From contig CM072894.1 in NCBI GenBank assembly GCA_037013685.1, forward strand, positions 24,241,529 to 24,305,528: 64,000 bases of DNA, in the 5' to 3' direction. The notes below the pieces were generated by a model. It was not told the DNA's origin and searched no databases. It was given only the letters and a program-made list of their open reading frames with translations. Shown here one piece after another: positions 49,201-62,225 of this stretch. A program made the translations under genes and the position numbers. Numbering within the stretch: the stretch's first letter is position 1; every line of letters starts with the position of its first letter. The DNA is from Acridotheres tristis. Taxonomy: Eukaryota > Chordata > Aves > Passeriformes > Sturnidae.

Positions 49201-49769
49201 AGCTGCTAAAACCCTTGTGCTTGAATTCTGCATAGGCACACAGAGATTCCAGCTATTTTAGTGCAGACTCAGTCTGAAAAGCAAGGATTTGTTCCCATGG
49301 ACTCAGCTTCACATCAGTCTTGATCTGTGTGCTCTGCGTGCTCTACTCATAGCACAGTTTTGATCAACTACCATCAACACATAGAACAGAGTAAATAAAT
49401 TAAGGTTAAAAAGCCTATCCTAGGGTTTGAACATCTTGAAATGAAGACCTTTGATTCATATGTCTCAGATAAGTTCCACTAAATATTCAGCCGGGTGTTA
49501 CTTAGGTAGATTAAACCCTCTTAAGGTAGTAGAGTTATTTTGGTGGAAAAACAATTTAATGGATGCAAAAAGACTAATGATGAGAGTAAATGATGTCCAT
49601 GTAATTGGAGAATGCCAGGACTTGATTTAATGACTAAAATAAATCACAACTTTAAAATATTATTTCAAGATCAGCATGGAAAATGGGGATTAGATTAGTC
49701 TTTAAGATTGCATTCAGATTTGTGATTTTAGGTACCTGAGCCCCTAGAACTAAGGTAAAATTTTAATCT

Positions 49770-49791
49770 CACACACACACACACAAAAAAA
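49770..49791 (+). repeat. Short CA microsatellite with A run
   Basis: About seven CA units followed by seven A. A GT run of seven units occurs about 180 bp further on (49974-49987). Confidence 0.92.
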
Positions 49792-49973
49792 GATCCTCCA
49801 CTATGCTTTTTGTTACCTTTAACAGAAACTATCTTTTGTTCAAAGTTGAAGTCCGAAAGACAACATCAGATGTTTTTCTTAAGAGAAACAATAAATCCTG
49901 GGCTATTAAACATAGCTGTCAGATATCTGAAAGAGATTTTTGTTTTCATTGGAGATCTTAAATTTAGACTTCA

Positions 49974-49987
49974 GTGTGTGTGTGTGT
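49974..49987 (+). repeat. Short GT microsatellite
   Basis: Seven GT units, complementary to the CA run at 49770. The two are too short and too far apart to suggest function. Confidence 0.92.
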
Positions 49988-52426
49988 AAAAGAGGAGATC
50001 GACATTTGCTGCATACAGTATGTTGAGTGAAGGAAGGTACAAGAATGCAGTTGTTCAGGAAGCCTTTGGCCCTAAAATCTGCACCCTCTGTCAAACTCTT
50101 GTCAATCTTCTCAAAGTTGATCAATTTAGACCATTTCTGTCCCTAAATAAAAGTTTATAGGATCTTTGTGTTTCTAATTCACTTTATGTATTTTTGGTGA
50201 TTGAAGGGAGGTAAAGACTGTCTTTTAGTGACAATAGTTTTTGCTTCTTGAAGGACTCTGCTAGGAGATATTCTCTGCATGATTTTCACATAGCCTCTAT
50301 AAGCATTCACCATTAGATGCATAAATCTGAAGTAAAGCTCTCTTGAGTAACATGTGATGAATTCAGCCATCTAATGAAAGGGAACAAGATATTCTCCAGA
50401 TGGGATACTCTAATGTCTGATTCTCCTTTGGAAGAGAGAGAAATTGACCTCTAGAGTATGGTCGGCCCTTGCTGTCTGCTGAAAGAAAAAAAATGAAAGT
50501 AGACTACATAAATATTTTTCCCTTCTTCCCTCACAGGGACAGGTTGGTCGTTTTTGTTGTAGTATGGTAGATGAAAGAGAAGTTGAATGGATAACATTGG
50601 CAAGAGAACTTGCTTTACTTTGAAGATTTAAAATAGGCTTAGGAGCTATTTACATCCTCTCTTGAATTAAGATATTAACCAAATACAGTTATCTCTGGTA
50701 CTATGCACAGGAATTCACTGAACACTTACTGCTTTTCAAACATACAATTATTTATTTACTGTCTCTTTAAGGGCGTGTTAGATTTTTTAAATTGCAAAAA
50801 GTTTTTGAGAGATATTTTTAGATTTAAGAAGCTTTCTAAGATAATCCCTTATCTACTCAGCATACAGAAAGAGCCAAACCCATCAGCTCAGCATTGTCTC
50901 TGAGTTTTAATGGGTGCTTTGTGATGTTAGAGTTAATGAAGTTTTCTAGGGAAGGGTTGGATTAATATAGTCCTGTAGGAGAGCTGTGTAAAAATAAATC
51001 TATCCATGTGAGCAAATTTTAAATAAATAGGTACATTTGCCAGTATCTGAATGCAGGATTAATTTTTATGCCTGATTGATTCATGTGGGATCTAAAAAAG
51101 CCGTGAGCCTAAAGTGTTGGAAATGTATAGGAAATTGTCATTTGGTCATAATTCACCTTGACATGAGTGATGGAGAATTCATATGGGTAAGTGAAGCCTT
51201 TGAGGGCATGGGCCATATTTATTAAATAAAGCTTTTCTATGAATACAAGATTTCATGAGGTTGTGCTTGCAACACACAACCTTTGTATTCAGGCAGGCTG
51301 TGGGGAAGGAGTAAATAACATATTTGTGAACGTTTGTTTGCATCTGACATGGCTTGTTCATTTAGTCAGACTTTTTTATGGTTTCTCACTTGCCCTGCAT
51401 AGGGCATGCAGGTAAACTGAATTTTGTTTGCTAATATTCAGGGTTTTCACTTGCTGCTTTCCAGAGTGTCTCCTAAGCACAGATGCACAGCTGTGCTAAT
51501 ATCAGAATAGAAACTTTGTCACTGGTGTCCTTTCTTGATTAAGTTGGTTCCCATCCTCAGTAATAAAGGAATCTAAGAAGAAACTGTGACCTGCTGCATC
51601 TTTGATAGACAGAAAATCATTGCAATGTACCTGCCTACAAAAACAAAGGGTGATTATTATTCATGTAGAGAAAAGTTGTGGATAAAGGAGATGTTTACAG
51701 AGATCAGAATGAGTTTGCAAAAGATTGCATGGGAGACTTGCTCCTTTTCTGAGTGCAGAATCTTGATTGTGCAGGAGCTTACTCTGTGACCCAATCACTT
51801 GTTTAATTATATCTTGGATAAATTTGTTTTACAGTCTCATGCCCAAAATATTTAATTGGTTTAAGTTACAGAAATAGGATCAGTTATCAGCAACTCAGTT
51901 TTCTAGCTGTTAGCATTTTTACCATGCCATTTGTTGGTATAGAAATGTTGTCCTATCTATACTGTACACTTCTGCAAATGATTTAAATTCTTGCTGTCTT
52001 TTTTACATATTTGTGACTATTTCAATATACAGTGTCTCTCCATTTTTTTCAATTCTTAATCATATATGAAGAATGAGGCCTTCATATTTCTGTCCATACC
52101 CAAATTTTAACAATGTACAGTAAAAAAACTTGTCCTTCAAGTATGTGTTTTTTTCCTAACTGTTTGTAATTCATAATATATAAGGGGTGGTGAAAGGTAA
52201 TCAAGTCTATGACTTGCAAAAAAATCACACAGAGCTTATCCCTTTAAAAGTTTAGGCATCTGACCAAAGTAAGTGCATAACTTTGCCTTTGAAGAGGAAT
52301 TGTGAGCTGAATTTTGTCTGCTACTAGTCTCTAACAGCAAAGGATCTCCAGATGCTTAGTTTAAGTAAACACCTACATTTTAGACTATTAAGTAAGTTCT
52401 CATAAGCAAATTTCTTAATTAGGTTT

Positions 52427-52444
52427 CCCCACCCCCCCCCCCCC
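52427..52444 (+). repeat. Poly-C tract
   Basis: Four C, one A, then 13 C. Unusual in AT-rich DNA and a likely site of assembly or slippage error. On the minus strand it is a G run. Confidence 0.93.
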
Positions 52445-52772
52445 ATCATCTAATCCAATCTCTGGTCAATGGCTTTCTATAGTCCGTGTTGGATCAATTT
52501 TCATGCTCAATTACACCTGATTCTCTTTCCTTTTCCCTTGGAATGAAACTCTGGCTACCAGCTGGAGTGTTACTAGAGACTTTATTCAGCTCTCTGTGAC
52601 TGACACAAATAGTCTTCCAATGTCCTTTGAAGCTCCAGTGACTATGTAGATTTATATCAGCTGCAAGTCTGGCCCAGTGGCTGTAACCAAACTATTGATA
52701 AAATCCAGAAGTTCAACTAATGCAAAGAAATTGATTTTTTTAATATACATTTCTATTTGAAGGGTGGTCCTT

Positions 52773-52791
52773 AGAGTCATTCTTTGACTCT
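52773..52791. repeat. Inverted repeat AGAGTCA-N5-TGACTCT
   Basis: Seven-base arms contain AP-1-like half words (GAGTCA, TGACTC). A further TGAGTC follows at 52791-52796. None is a full TGA(C/G)TCA site, so binding is doubtful. Confidence 0.8.
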
Positions 52792-54879
52792 GAGTCGTAA
52801 TATTCGTGTTGTTCAGATGATGTACTATGCCTGGGGTTGCAATGCATCATGAAAACAGCTTTGTGCTGGATAAAAATACAATCTGCAGTTGAATAGGACT
52901 TTTTTTCACCGTTGTCTATCAAAACTTCTATTACTAGCTCAGTCATTCATTAGCAAAAATACAGAGCACATGTTCTGAGTTCTGCACAGGACCATCAGTT
53001 ATGCTAGTCTTGTAAAGAAGTACTGGCATTCATTTTGAACTGGACAGCAGATTTTTCTCTTTTCACTAGGCTATTTTTATTCTTTTTTAAGTGGAAATAA
53101 ACATCCTAGCTCATCTTCCAGGGTATGTCCCTGACACAGAACATGGAATGACTAATTTATAAAGAAGCAAAGCTGTTCTTGAATCCAGAACTTAAAATTT
53201 TTCTTAAACTTGGCTCTTGAATTAATACCTCCTGAGAGAAATGCTGACTTTTGTATTGTCTCCAAAGAGCTGGAAATCTTGGATAGAAGAGTTCTTCTGT
53301 CTGTCAGAGAGCTGCAAGTTCAGTTTTCTTGTCAGTTCCTATCTGTGGCTGTTTTTTGCAGACTAGAATGCTTTAGGATATTATAGAAATTTTTTTCTGT
53401 ATGATTGGATTTTATTTCTAGACAGGTCTACTGGCTTTGTAAATTATGTTATAAATTACTATTATAATTGTAGTAGATTAACTAAATCATCATAATTTGA
53501 GGGAAACTTAATCAAGACCTTTGATTAAGGCTGGTTAGCACCCAAATTATTAAATAGGTGGAAACATTGCTCCTTAAAAAGCATGACAGGAGAATGATGC
53601 ACCCAGTCATAGTGAATAAGGATGGAAAAGAAAGCAAATATACCAGATAACAGAAAATTAAAATGTATGACATGTTAAGTTTTTCTAGACATGCCTCTGC
53701 ACCACGTTAATGTTTTATGGTTAGAGATTCATGATAATAACTTCTTTAAAGTCAGAGGGACTGAGTAGACAAGCATATACTTTTTTGAAATTGAAATCTT
53801 TGCCTATCTAAGAACATAAATTAGTATTTTAAAAACTGCATCACAGGTCACTCTCTATTTTACAAAATACTTTTCAATGTGTAAATTGGAGCTTTAACAA
53901 AGGAGCTTAAGTTGGGGGTGGGAAGGAAGTAAGAAGTGAACTTTTCCTTTTTGTTAAAATTCAGACATTTTCAGTCTGAAATCATAGTCTTAATGAAGCA
54001 ACATATTCTGCTAGAGGAAGTTTTCTAACCATCAGTTTTAAAAACTAGGAAAAAGGGGATAGGAATAGCCTATTCATAGGCAAGTAGATTGAAAGGAAAA
54101 GACAGGTTAATGTGAAAATACGTTTTCTAGGATTTAGTCTTGTTGCTATTAAAAATCACAATGCACTATTATGAATAGAATGGCTCACCACATTAATATT
54201 GTATTCCAGGCTTAGCTAGAAGCCTTTTAATGATGCATTAATAGGAATGTATGGAAATTCCAAATAAGCTATACAATTCTCTGTTTCACATGCTTGACCC
54301 TAATGTCACACAACACAACAGGAACACCAAATTTGTATGTTTACCAGCTGTTAGCAACACCACTGCTCATATTTGTGTCTGTGCACAGCTTGGTGAGTCT
54401 CACTGTTTGTTTATGATCCCTGCTCTGCATTGCTGTCACATAATTCATCCCATCAATAATAATCACAGACGTGTTTACTTTAGAAATATGGGGAATGAAT
54501 ATGCTTTACTTCAACCTAAGGGAAACTTCATAAATAAGCACCTGTGAGGGAAATAATGAACCTGCTGATAAATATACGCATTATCTACTGAAGACTATTA
54601 AAGTATTTACTCATGTGTCTTTTGAAACAGAGTGAGGAAACACAACTTCTCGGTAATTCTTATTTGACAGTGACTAGGATAACATATGCCCTGCATACTC
54701 CTTTTTTTTTGTTTGTTTTCCTCTAAATACTTTCCTATAAACAATGAGCCAAAACTGAATTTAGTATGGCAAGTATAGATTATTTTGTTTATTGTGTAAT
54801 ATAACTTAGAATTTCTAGCCTAGCATCTTGCTCTCCCATTTTCTTGCTCTTACAATGCTGCTGGAGAGAAACAATCTAT

Positions 54880-55070
54880 TGCGCTTCATTAATCCTTTTA
54901 ATATCTGTTGCCTGCATTATTTTCTCTTTACTTGTGGTTAGAATTAATATTTAACTTCCATTATGCAAAGTCCACTTAGCTGTATTAAATTCTATTTGCT
55001 AGACTTTGTGTCAAAGTGCTGCTGGGACAGCATTTAGAACTCAATATCTCTTCTTATGCTAATGTTTAGG
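54880..55070. other. Short candidate conserved noncoding block
   Basis: The AT-rich sequence contains TTCATTAATCC, TAGAATTAATATTTAAC, ATTATGCAAAG and GTGCTGCTGGGACAGC without simple repeats. It could be a homeodomain/POU-bound element, but nothing beyond motif content supports this. Confidence 0.2.
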
Positions 55071-55110
55071 CAAATCTGTGAACAATATTTGTTCAATTTC
55101 TTGAATTTCC

Positions 55111-55126
55111 TGAAGGAATTCCTTCA
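55111..55126. repeat. Perfect 16-bp palindrome TGAAGGAATTCCTTCA
   Basis: The sequence equals its own reverse complement around a central GAATTC. It is preceded by TTGAATTTCC, giving several GAA/TTC triplets, but their spacing does not make a canonical heat-shock element. Probably incidental. Confidence 0.9.
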
Positions 55127-57547
55127 TCTACATAACTGACAGACATGGAAAACAAGAAGTATCCTTTCTACCCTGTTTTCCTCCTTCATAAACAATTGTC
55201 TATTACAACTTGATTTCCAATTTCTAGCCAATTTTCTACTCGACTTGCTGGTATTTTTTACTTAATTCTGTTGGTATAATTGACTACGGGCACTTTTTTC
55301 CTCTTATATGCTTGTTTGCAGCTATTTGAAGTAGACTAATTCTAAACCTTACTGTAGTTTGGGAAGATTGGGAAGTTTTTTGTGTTCCCTCTTTATGTTT
55401 ACTAACGATGGTTCTTAATGAGGCATTGTTAATTTTGACTGCAAGCACACTGGGGAGGTGTCTTGACATGATGTGACTTCTCCAGTTGCATGTTGAGTAG
55501 CCAAATTAAATGAGGACAGTACTGCTTAGGCAGGGATCTCATTGTGGTTACCAGAAACTCTGCAGGGTGCTAAGAATGAAAACACCATCACTGCCTGTGT
55601 TGTATGTGCATCAGTGAAAAAACCCAGCTGTCACTAAGACACTTCCTGTTCACTTTGGAGAGAATATGAGATCAATGGTGTTATCAGCTCTATGAGAATT
55701 TATATTCAATTCTCCTAATTACTCACAGACTAGTTGTCAACAGGCTTTATGGATGGGATTAATATAGCTGAGTAAAGACTATTAAAAGTTGTTTTCACTC
55801 TTTCCCCTGGAAATAAAATGCAGACTCTGGATGAATGAAGAATTTTTTTTTAAACTACTCAATCTTTGCTAAAGTGCTTCAGTGTAAAGTCTTTTCTAGT
55901 GTTTCCCAAATTAATTACTTTACCTTCTTGTATGTGTCTATAGCACAGTCCTGGTCCTGTTCATGTTTTGAAACTAAACAATAAGACTGCTGAGAAGTTT
56001 GAACAGGACATAACTCTGTTGGTTTTTATGAAGCACCATCTTAGGATGGAAACAATGCTTTCAACTTTTGAAAATTCTACAAAAATAAAAAAGCCCACAA
56101 AAAATCAGGAAAAATATCCTTTTATTTACTTCTCAATTTTCTATTTGGATAATTTTTGTCTGCTAGAAGTGTATGATTTTTAAGAACAATTGCTTTGGGG
56201 GTTTTATTTATAGCAAGAAAAGTAGGATTCCAAATGCATCTGGAAATCACCGGATGGGATGGTAATATTAATTCCTACTCAGCATGGAAAAAATACGGAA
56301 CAAAAGTAAATACCATGGAAAAAATATTTGTAAATAAACAAATCAAGATCAGAAATCAGGGCAATTTGGATAAAAAGTCTTGGGACTTGAATCTAATGAG
56401 CAGTAACAGCTTCAATGATGCAGTGTGAAATTTGAAAAACATGTGAGTAAAAGAATAAACAAATTTGGGAGTAGACACTGACTTTTGGGAAGCTGTCTGG
56501 GAGCAGAAACTGAAGGTTTGTTGGACAGTAACAGAGAAAAAGTTCCCATTGCAAAGGTGATTGCAATGTGATCATCAAAAAGACAGTGATCAATGAACAC
56601 ATTGGGGAAAAAACAGAGCATTGAGCAAAACAGAGCCCCTGTTCACAGGCAGGAGCCCATTGCTGGGGCTGCACGCAGCTCTGAGACTGTCCCAAAATGC
56701 TTACTCCCCAGAGGAAGCTCAAGCCTGTCTTTCAAATTAAAAAGAAGAGGAAATGGTTATAAAAAAAGCCAAGCTTTGCAAAGTCAGCTCCAGCCTGCTC
56801 TCTTCAGTTTCCCTTTTGTCAGCAGAAGCTGTTGAGAGGCAGCCTGGCAGCCCACCTGTGTTTATTTGTCAGGTTATTAAATGTCAAACCTGAGCCAAAA
56901 AGAGTGGAAGTTAGAAAATATGTTAGAGATAATGGATGAAATCTTAAATACACAAAAGGGGAACATGATGAGTTAAACAACCCTGAGGGACACTGGCACC
57001 TCTCCTGTGGCTGGTCAGGGTGCTATTATGCTTCAGGTTTTCTAATATTGTCTTGGCAGTGCTTTAGTTAGTGGCTTACAGATAAGAATGTTCTTACCAT
57101 TGGTAGGAAGCCAATTTTACAAGAATCTTGTTTTTCTTTATATACAATAGACAAAGCTAACCGGGAATTCTCTTCTTCAAGAACTATGTAAACACATCTT
57201 TATTTGTGTTTTACAGTTTCTTGCCCAAATTGCCTGTCTTTGTCATGTCAATAGATCTTCAGCTGGTGTAAATTGGGGAATTATACTATTCTTCTCATCC
57301 ACTATTTTTCTTTTCATCCGGACAGTGTGTCTCTGTGCTGAACTCAGTCTTTAATGAGCACTCTCTGACTTGAAAGTACCAGTTTTGAGAAAGTGCCAGC
57401 TCTTCAATAGGCTCCCCAATGTGAAGTTTTGAGCTTTAATTCCATCTGTAAGAATTTGGGGTACTCATATTGGCACTATATGATAAACAAAGACTTAAAA
57501 TCAAGGCACTTCACAAAGTATGAACTGTCCTGCATTTGGTACCACAT
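55127..57547. other. Noncoding sequence
   Basis: Frames of 109 codons (56393-56722, minus) and 80 codons (56593-56835, plus) overlap and resemble no protein. No repeats were recognised up to the LTR at 57548. Confidence 0.65.
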
Positions 57548-57806
57548 TGTATTGGGTTTGCATGGCCACATTTTGGTCCTGGGGCAGCTAGAGGGTTGAT
57601 TTCTGTGAGGAGCTGCTGGAAGGTCCCTGCCTGTCCAGCAGAGCCAATGCCAGGCAGCTCCAAGAGGGACATTCTGCTGGGCAAGGCTGATCCAATCAGA
57701 GACGGTGGTAATGCCTCTGTGATAACACATTGAAGAATAAATGTTTTTGTGCAGATGTAATTGCAGCCAGTGAAAAAACAGAGTTGTTGCAAGAATGAGA
57801 ATTGGA
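57548..57806 (+). mobile_element. ERVL-type LTR, 5' part (solo or truncated)
   Basis: The block opens with TGTATTGGGTTTGCATGG, the start of an abundant passerine ERVL-family long terminal repeat. It continues through other landmarks of that family in order: GAGCTGCTGGAAG, AGAGCCAATGCCAGGCAGCT, CAAGAGGGACATTCTGCTGG, CTGATCCAATCAGAGACGGT, AATGCCTCTGTGATAACA and GATGTAATTGCAGCCAG. Similarity stops near 57806. The long GC-rich 3' half that such LTRs normally carry is missing, so the copy is truncated. There is no primer-binding site or gag/pol/env sequence on either side. An AATAAA lies at 57736-57741. The family identification is from memory of repeat consensus sequences, and the exact subfamily is not assigned. 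Confidence 0.82.
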
Positions 57807-60800
57807 ATCTAAGTTCTGAGTTTACCTAAGGAAAATTACATTACTCTTCAGCAGTGGAGCATTTAGCTTTTGTTTTACTCTTGTTTGGTTGGGTTATTTT
57901 TTGGAGGATGCTTTTTTGGTGATTTCTTTTTTTTTGTTTGTGGGTTTCTTTGTCTGTATTTTTCCAATGTAGAATCCTTAAATAGCTTTAGTGGCACAGA
58001 ACACATATTGTGAATAACCTTTCAGTGACAAGTAGCTTTGTTTTAATTCTTGATTTATTTCAAAGGTATTGCAACTAATTCTGTTTCTTACCTTATAAAA
58101 AAGGCTGAAATCCATCACTACAAAGCAAATGTAGGGCTATGTTTATTCCCAGAGCTCAAACAAGCAGGTGAAGTCAGGCTGGACTTGAGCTGTTTACTTC
58201 TCAGAGGCAAAAGCTGCATTTCTTATGAAAGTATCAGATAATAGAAATTTCACAGTATGCTCTTGTATGTTTTGGAAACTGATATTTTAATCAGAACTGT
58301 AGAATTTCTTGGGAATCATTTGCTGTGCCTAGGAGAAAAAAAGGTGGCTGCTTCCAGCACTCTCTGCTCCTCCACCTCCTTTGTGTAATGTATATCAGTG
58401 TGAATTGTTACTGAGAATAGCTTGAGTTGTACAGCTTGAAGAATTTCTCCTGATCCTTGTTCAAGCTGACAAACAAACAGGATGAGCAGGCTGAATAGGT
58501 TTTCCTAGATGATTTGCATAATGGATTTTTAAGCCTTGGCATGCTGGCCTGCAAACTGTGTGCTCCCTCCTTTTCTTCTCCAATGTGGAAATGTAATCTG
58601 AACTCTTGTCATGCATTTGGGAAATGGACTCATACTTATGATTCAAGGTAATCAGGATGCAAATCGGGTCCTGTGACCTGGTAATCTCAGCTCACCTATA
58701 TGTGAACAATAATTCTGACAGAAATAATGATATCAAAACAAAGTCCTACTCTCTTGTATGGATGTGAAAAATCAAGGAGGCAATAGATTTATTCTTATTC
58801 TCTGAGAGTTTGTCTTGGCCTCATTACTGTATTTCTGCTTAATTAAGAGTTTCAGGGAGTGCTATAGAAATATTTCTTGCAGTCAAAATACAGACTGATG
58901 TGGAGTTTGCCATGTTTTCTGATATGCTGGCATTTCCAGTAGGTATTTTTAACAAGAAGTTTTAACAAATCCCAGCATGTGAGGGTTGCTCTTACATAAT
59001 TAGTTAATGGGAGATACTCCAAGACAGCACAGCTGGATGAATAAAACATACTGGGGGAAAGCTAGGAAACCCTGCAGTTTTGACTTTCCCAATGCTGAAA
59101 ACATCACTGTGCCAAGGCTGTCAGTATTGTGGCTCGGGAAAGAAAAGAATCAGATCAAGAATATTTCAAGTATTGGCCTTTCCCTGCCAGTCGTGTTCCC
59201 ACTGCTCTTGCCCCACAGCCTTGCCTTTGCCAGTGCCTCAGCACTGAAGGAAACATAGCATGCAATGGCCAACTAGTCCCCCTTGAAAAGCAATTTATGC
59301 TCACTTTAGGGACTGCAAACAGTTAAGTTGTGTCTGGCTGCCTCAGTGGCAGTCAGGAACCTTTGAAGAATGCTTTCCTTAGGCTTATTCTGTACCCACT
59401 TGCTACCCGCCAGGAGCTGTCAATGATGAGCAGAAAGCCCAGCTGCTACATCTATTTCTCTGATGCCTTTACTCCTTGAAAAGTCAGAAAGGTGACTTTG
59501 CAGAGAACATTCAAAACTGTCCTGAGGGTCCCCTTGCAGCCCTACCTTAATTGCCTCCTTCAGCTCAAAGTATCTTCTGTTTTTTTGCCTTGCTGTGTGG
59601 CAGAATCTCCTCTTACACTGCATTATTTAGTATCTCAAGAGTGGGCACTGTGACTTCAAATGCTTTGAAGCCTCCAAGCCAACTTGGATTATTTAAAGAA
59701 GTGGGGGATTTCTCTGTGGGTCTGAGCAACCAGGTTATAGGAATTTTTTTTTCTTTTAAATACTGGACTGTGGATAGCAAATACTCTGCCTGAGTAAAAT
59801 GAGGATGCTCAGCTAAATTACAACAGAGAAAAACCTTTTCCTCTCTTTGGCTTCAGCCCCTCCTGGAGAGCTCCAGTGTGCCCATCCACCTCTTTGGCTA
59901 CACAGTTCTTGACTTAATCTGTGGGAATTACCACTTAACTTTTGAATTAGTGCAAGTGTTAAGTTCCACAGAGGTGGGAAACCACACAAGTCATTGGTGA
60001 GTGTGGTAACAGTGTTTTAGGGTTTAGGGGTGTTGATTAAACCTTAAGCACAGCACCACAAACTAGCACTACTACTCCTTCTCCCTTCTGGTGGAGTTTT
60101 TACTGACTGAATATCAGATTCTTTTGAGTGTAGATTTCAGTTCAAGATGTCAAAAGACTTTTCTAGATCTTTTTCATGGAAATACTTTGTTGATACTGTA
60201 ACTTTTTTCCTTTTTTAAGATTTCATTGATTTCTAATTTACAGATGAGCTAGCAATCCATGAGGAGAACCTTTGCTATGATATTTGTGTACCTCATCAAA
60301 TAGAATGATCAGGATAGTGCTGAGAGAGAAGTTTAAGTCAACTCAGTTTAACTTCAATTTTAACAGCAAAATCTTCTCTTTCATTCTTGTAGTGAAGGCA
60401 CTTCTGATGGTCTTTTTATTGATACCAAATTGGAAAGTGTACACTTCTATTATTGATCCCTGAAAGTTATTAGAGGTGTCCTGTGCTGTTTATGGTTTTT
60501 ATTGGTGTGTAAATGATTTGTTCCTGACTTCTGATATGAAGAAATGCTAGTCTACACTGGCAGCTCACAGACTTCAGAGTTCACAAATTTGGTAAGCTAT
60601 AAATACTGTTAATATCCATAGTATCAAAGATTAATGATATTAGTTTTCATTTTTCCTACAGACAGGAGAAACTTCTTATTTAAATTTAACCAAGTAAGAT
60701 AATCTTTTTGACACTTGATGTGAACATGTCACTGAAAAAACCCAAGTCATGTAATTTATTGATTAAAAATTATGAATATTTTAACAATACTTCAAGGAAT

Positions 60801-61689
60801 TTTTGTGGGGATGTATGTTCCAATGATCCAGTAATTAAAAGGATACAAAATTGAAAGCTCAGAATTCCAGATGGGTTCAGGAGGATACAGCTAGCAAAGA
60901 ATTTTCAGACACATGTCCTAAATAATGTGTTTATCTCTACAACCTGAAAGAGCTTGCAAAGCCAGTGACTCTTAATTCTGGTCAGAAACACCCCAGATCT
61001 CTAGTTTATTGCTTCTTCTTTCTCTGGAAGAAAATGGGATATGTTTGATGTTTTCTTTTGTATTAAATAGATCTGATTTCCATGGGGAAACTACTGATTA
61101 AAAGAAACAAATGAAAGAAAGTCCCAGACATTTCCATCAAATTTCTGGTCTTGCCTGGCTATTCACTGGTGTAGAAACCAATTGTTAGAGACATGATTCT
61201 GGGGACATTTCTCAGGTACCTTGCCTGCATGTCTACAGCTCTTGATGAAAAAACCTTACGTTTTTCCTTTGTTTGATGGCTTTCAAGGGCTTGCTGCTTT
61301 GAAGTTAGAGGTATTGCAATTTTTTTCCCTCCATCAGTTTTCAGGTTCAAAAGCACCTTCACGACGCATATAGATGAAGGTTTCATGCAGTCTGATTTCT
61401 GCAGTGGTGAAAAAGGCGCAAGAGAAAATTGTGAAGTTCCTTGGTTTTTATCTTCACTGTGAATAATTTGGTAGTGTTTAAAGACTTGAAATGTTGGTAA
61501 ATCACTACATTTTATATATTGCAAAATGAAAAATAGAAGAAGAATAAACCTATAATTTTAAATCTTTGCTCATTATCTTGGGAAGGACTTGCACTCCAGG
61601 CTTATGCCAAGCTACTGAGACTGTCCTCTAAAATGTGACTTTGGTCCATTTGTGGGCTGAAAGTACCAAAGACATACAGAAACCCCACT
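57807..61689. other. Noncoding sequence
   Basis: T/G-rich text at 57870-57960. A TTTAGGGTTTAGGGG word at 60018-60032 is too short to be telomeric. The 121-codon minus frame at 61159-61524 and smaller frames lack domains. 61240-61440 retains several CpGs (TTACGTTTTTCC, CACGACGCATATAG) and may extend the conserved-looking region that follows. Confidence 0.6.
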
Positions 61690-61965
61690 GTTTAGAAATT
61701 GGCACAGGCCATTAGCAATGCCAAGATACAAAAATAAAAATGTATTAAATTTAACATGACTGCCAAATTTGCAAATATATTGTATGCAAGCAATTACATG
61801 AGTGCACTTGAAGCTCGTTGGAGTATACAGTGTAGCTCCTACTTCACTAGAGGCGATTGCAATTGTAATTAAAGATGTATTACTGCATTTAAATATGAAA
61901 ATCAACAGCCATCATTCAGCAGAGCTGGTAAAATGTCTATCAGAGGTCATTATCCAAACTTATCT
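61690..61965. other. Candidate conserved noncoding element
   Basis: This stretch has the look of a deeply conserved vertebrate noncoding element. It is AT-rich without simple repeats and dense in homeodomain/POU-type words (GCCATTAGCAATG, ATTTGCAAAT, GCAAGCAATTACATGAG, TTGCAATTGTAATTAAAG, GCATTTAAATATG). It keeps isolated CpGs (AAGCTCGTTGG, AGAGGCGATTGC) in CpG-poor surroundings. The minus strand is open for 97 codons (61612-61905), but the translation has no recognisable domain. No alignment was possible here, so conservation is inferred from texture alone. Confidence 0.4.
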
Positions 61966-62019
61966 ATGAGCTGTGTTTTATCCTTCAACATGTTTGAGTA
62001 TGGATTTTTCATAGCTAAG

Positions 62020-62225
62020 AAGCTATAAAAAATCATATTGCTCCAAAAGGTACTCCTGAAGCCATTCACAGCATCTCAAAGCTGTCAGGATTGTATGTTT
62101 CAGCAATCTAAAAATTTATCATTCTCATCAGTCTGTTTGATGAAATGAAATCTGTAAGTTGGTTGCTGGATATAAATTACCTGGGAGTCTGAAGAATAAA
62201 AGTAGCTCCTGAACAGCTGGAATGA
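62020..62225. other. Weaker candidate conserved noncoding block
   Basis: This follows the 61.7-61.96 kb candidate after about 60 bp and has a similar non-repetitive, mixed texture (CTCCTGAAGCCATTCACAGC, GCTGTCAGGATTGTATG, ATATAAATTACC). It may be an extension of the same element. No coding signal is visible. Confidence 0.25.

Larger units (their letters stand above)
49201..54879. other. Noncoding, AT-rich sequence
   Basis: CA and GT microsatellites near 49.8-50.0 kb, a poly-C tract at 52427 and an AP-1-like inverted repeat at 52773. Open frames are at most 98 codons (54251-54547, plus) and have no domain. Nothing else recognised. Confidence 0.65.

Noticed and set aside
60018..60032. TTTAGGGTTTAGGGG resembling interstitial telomeric repeat
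   Set aside because: Only two imperfect units, which is chance level.
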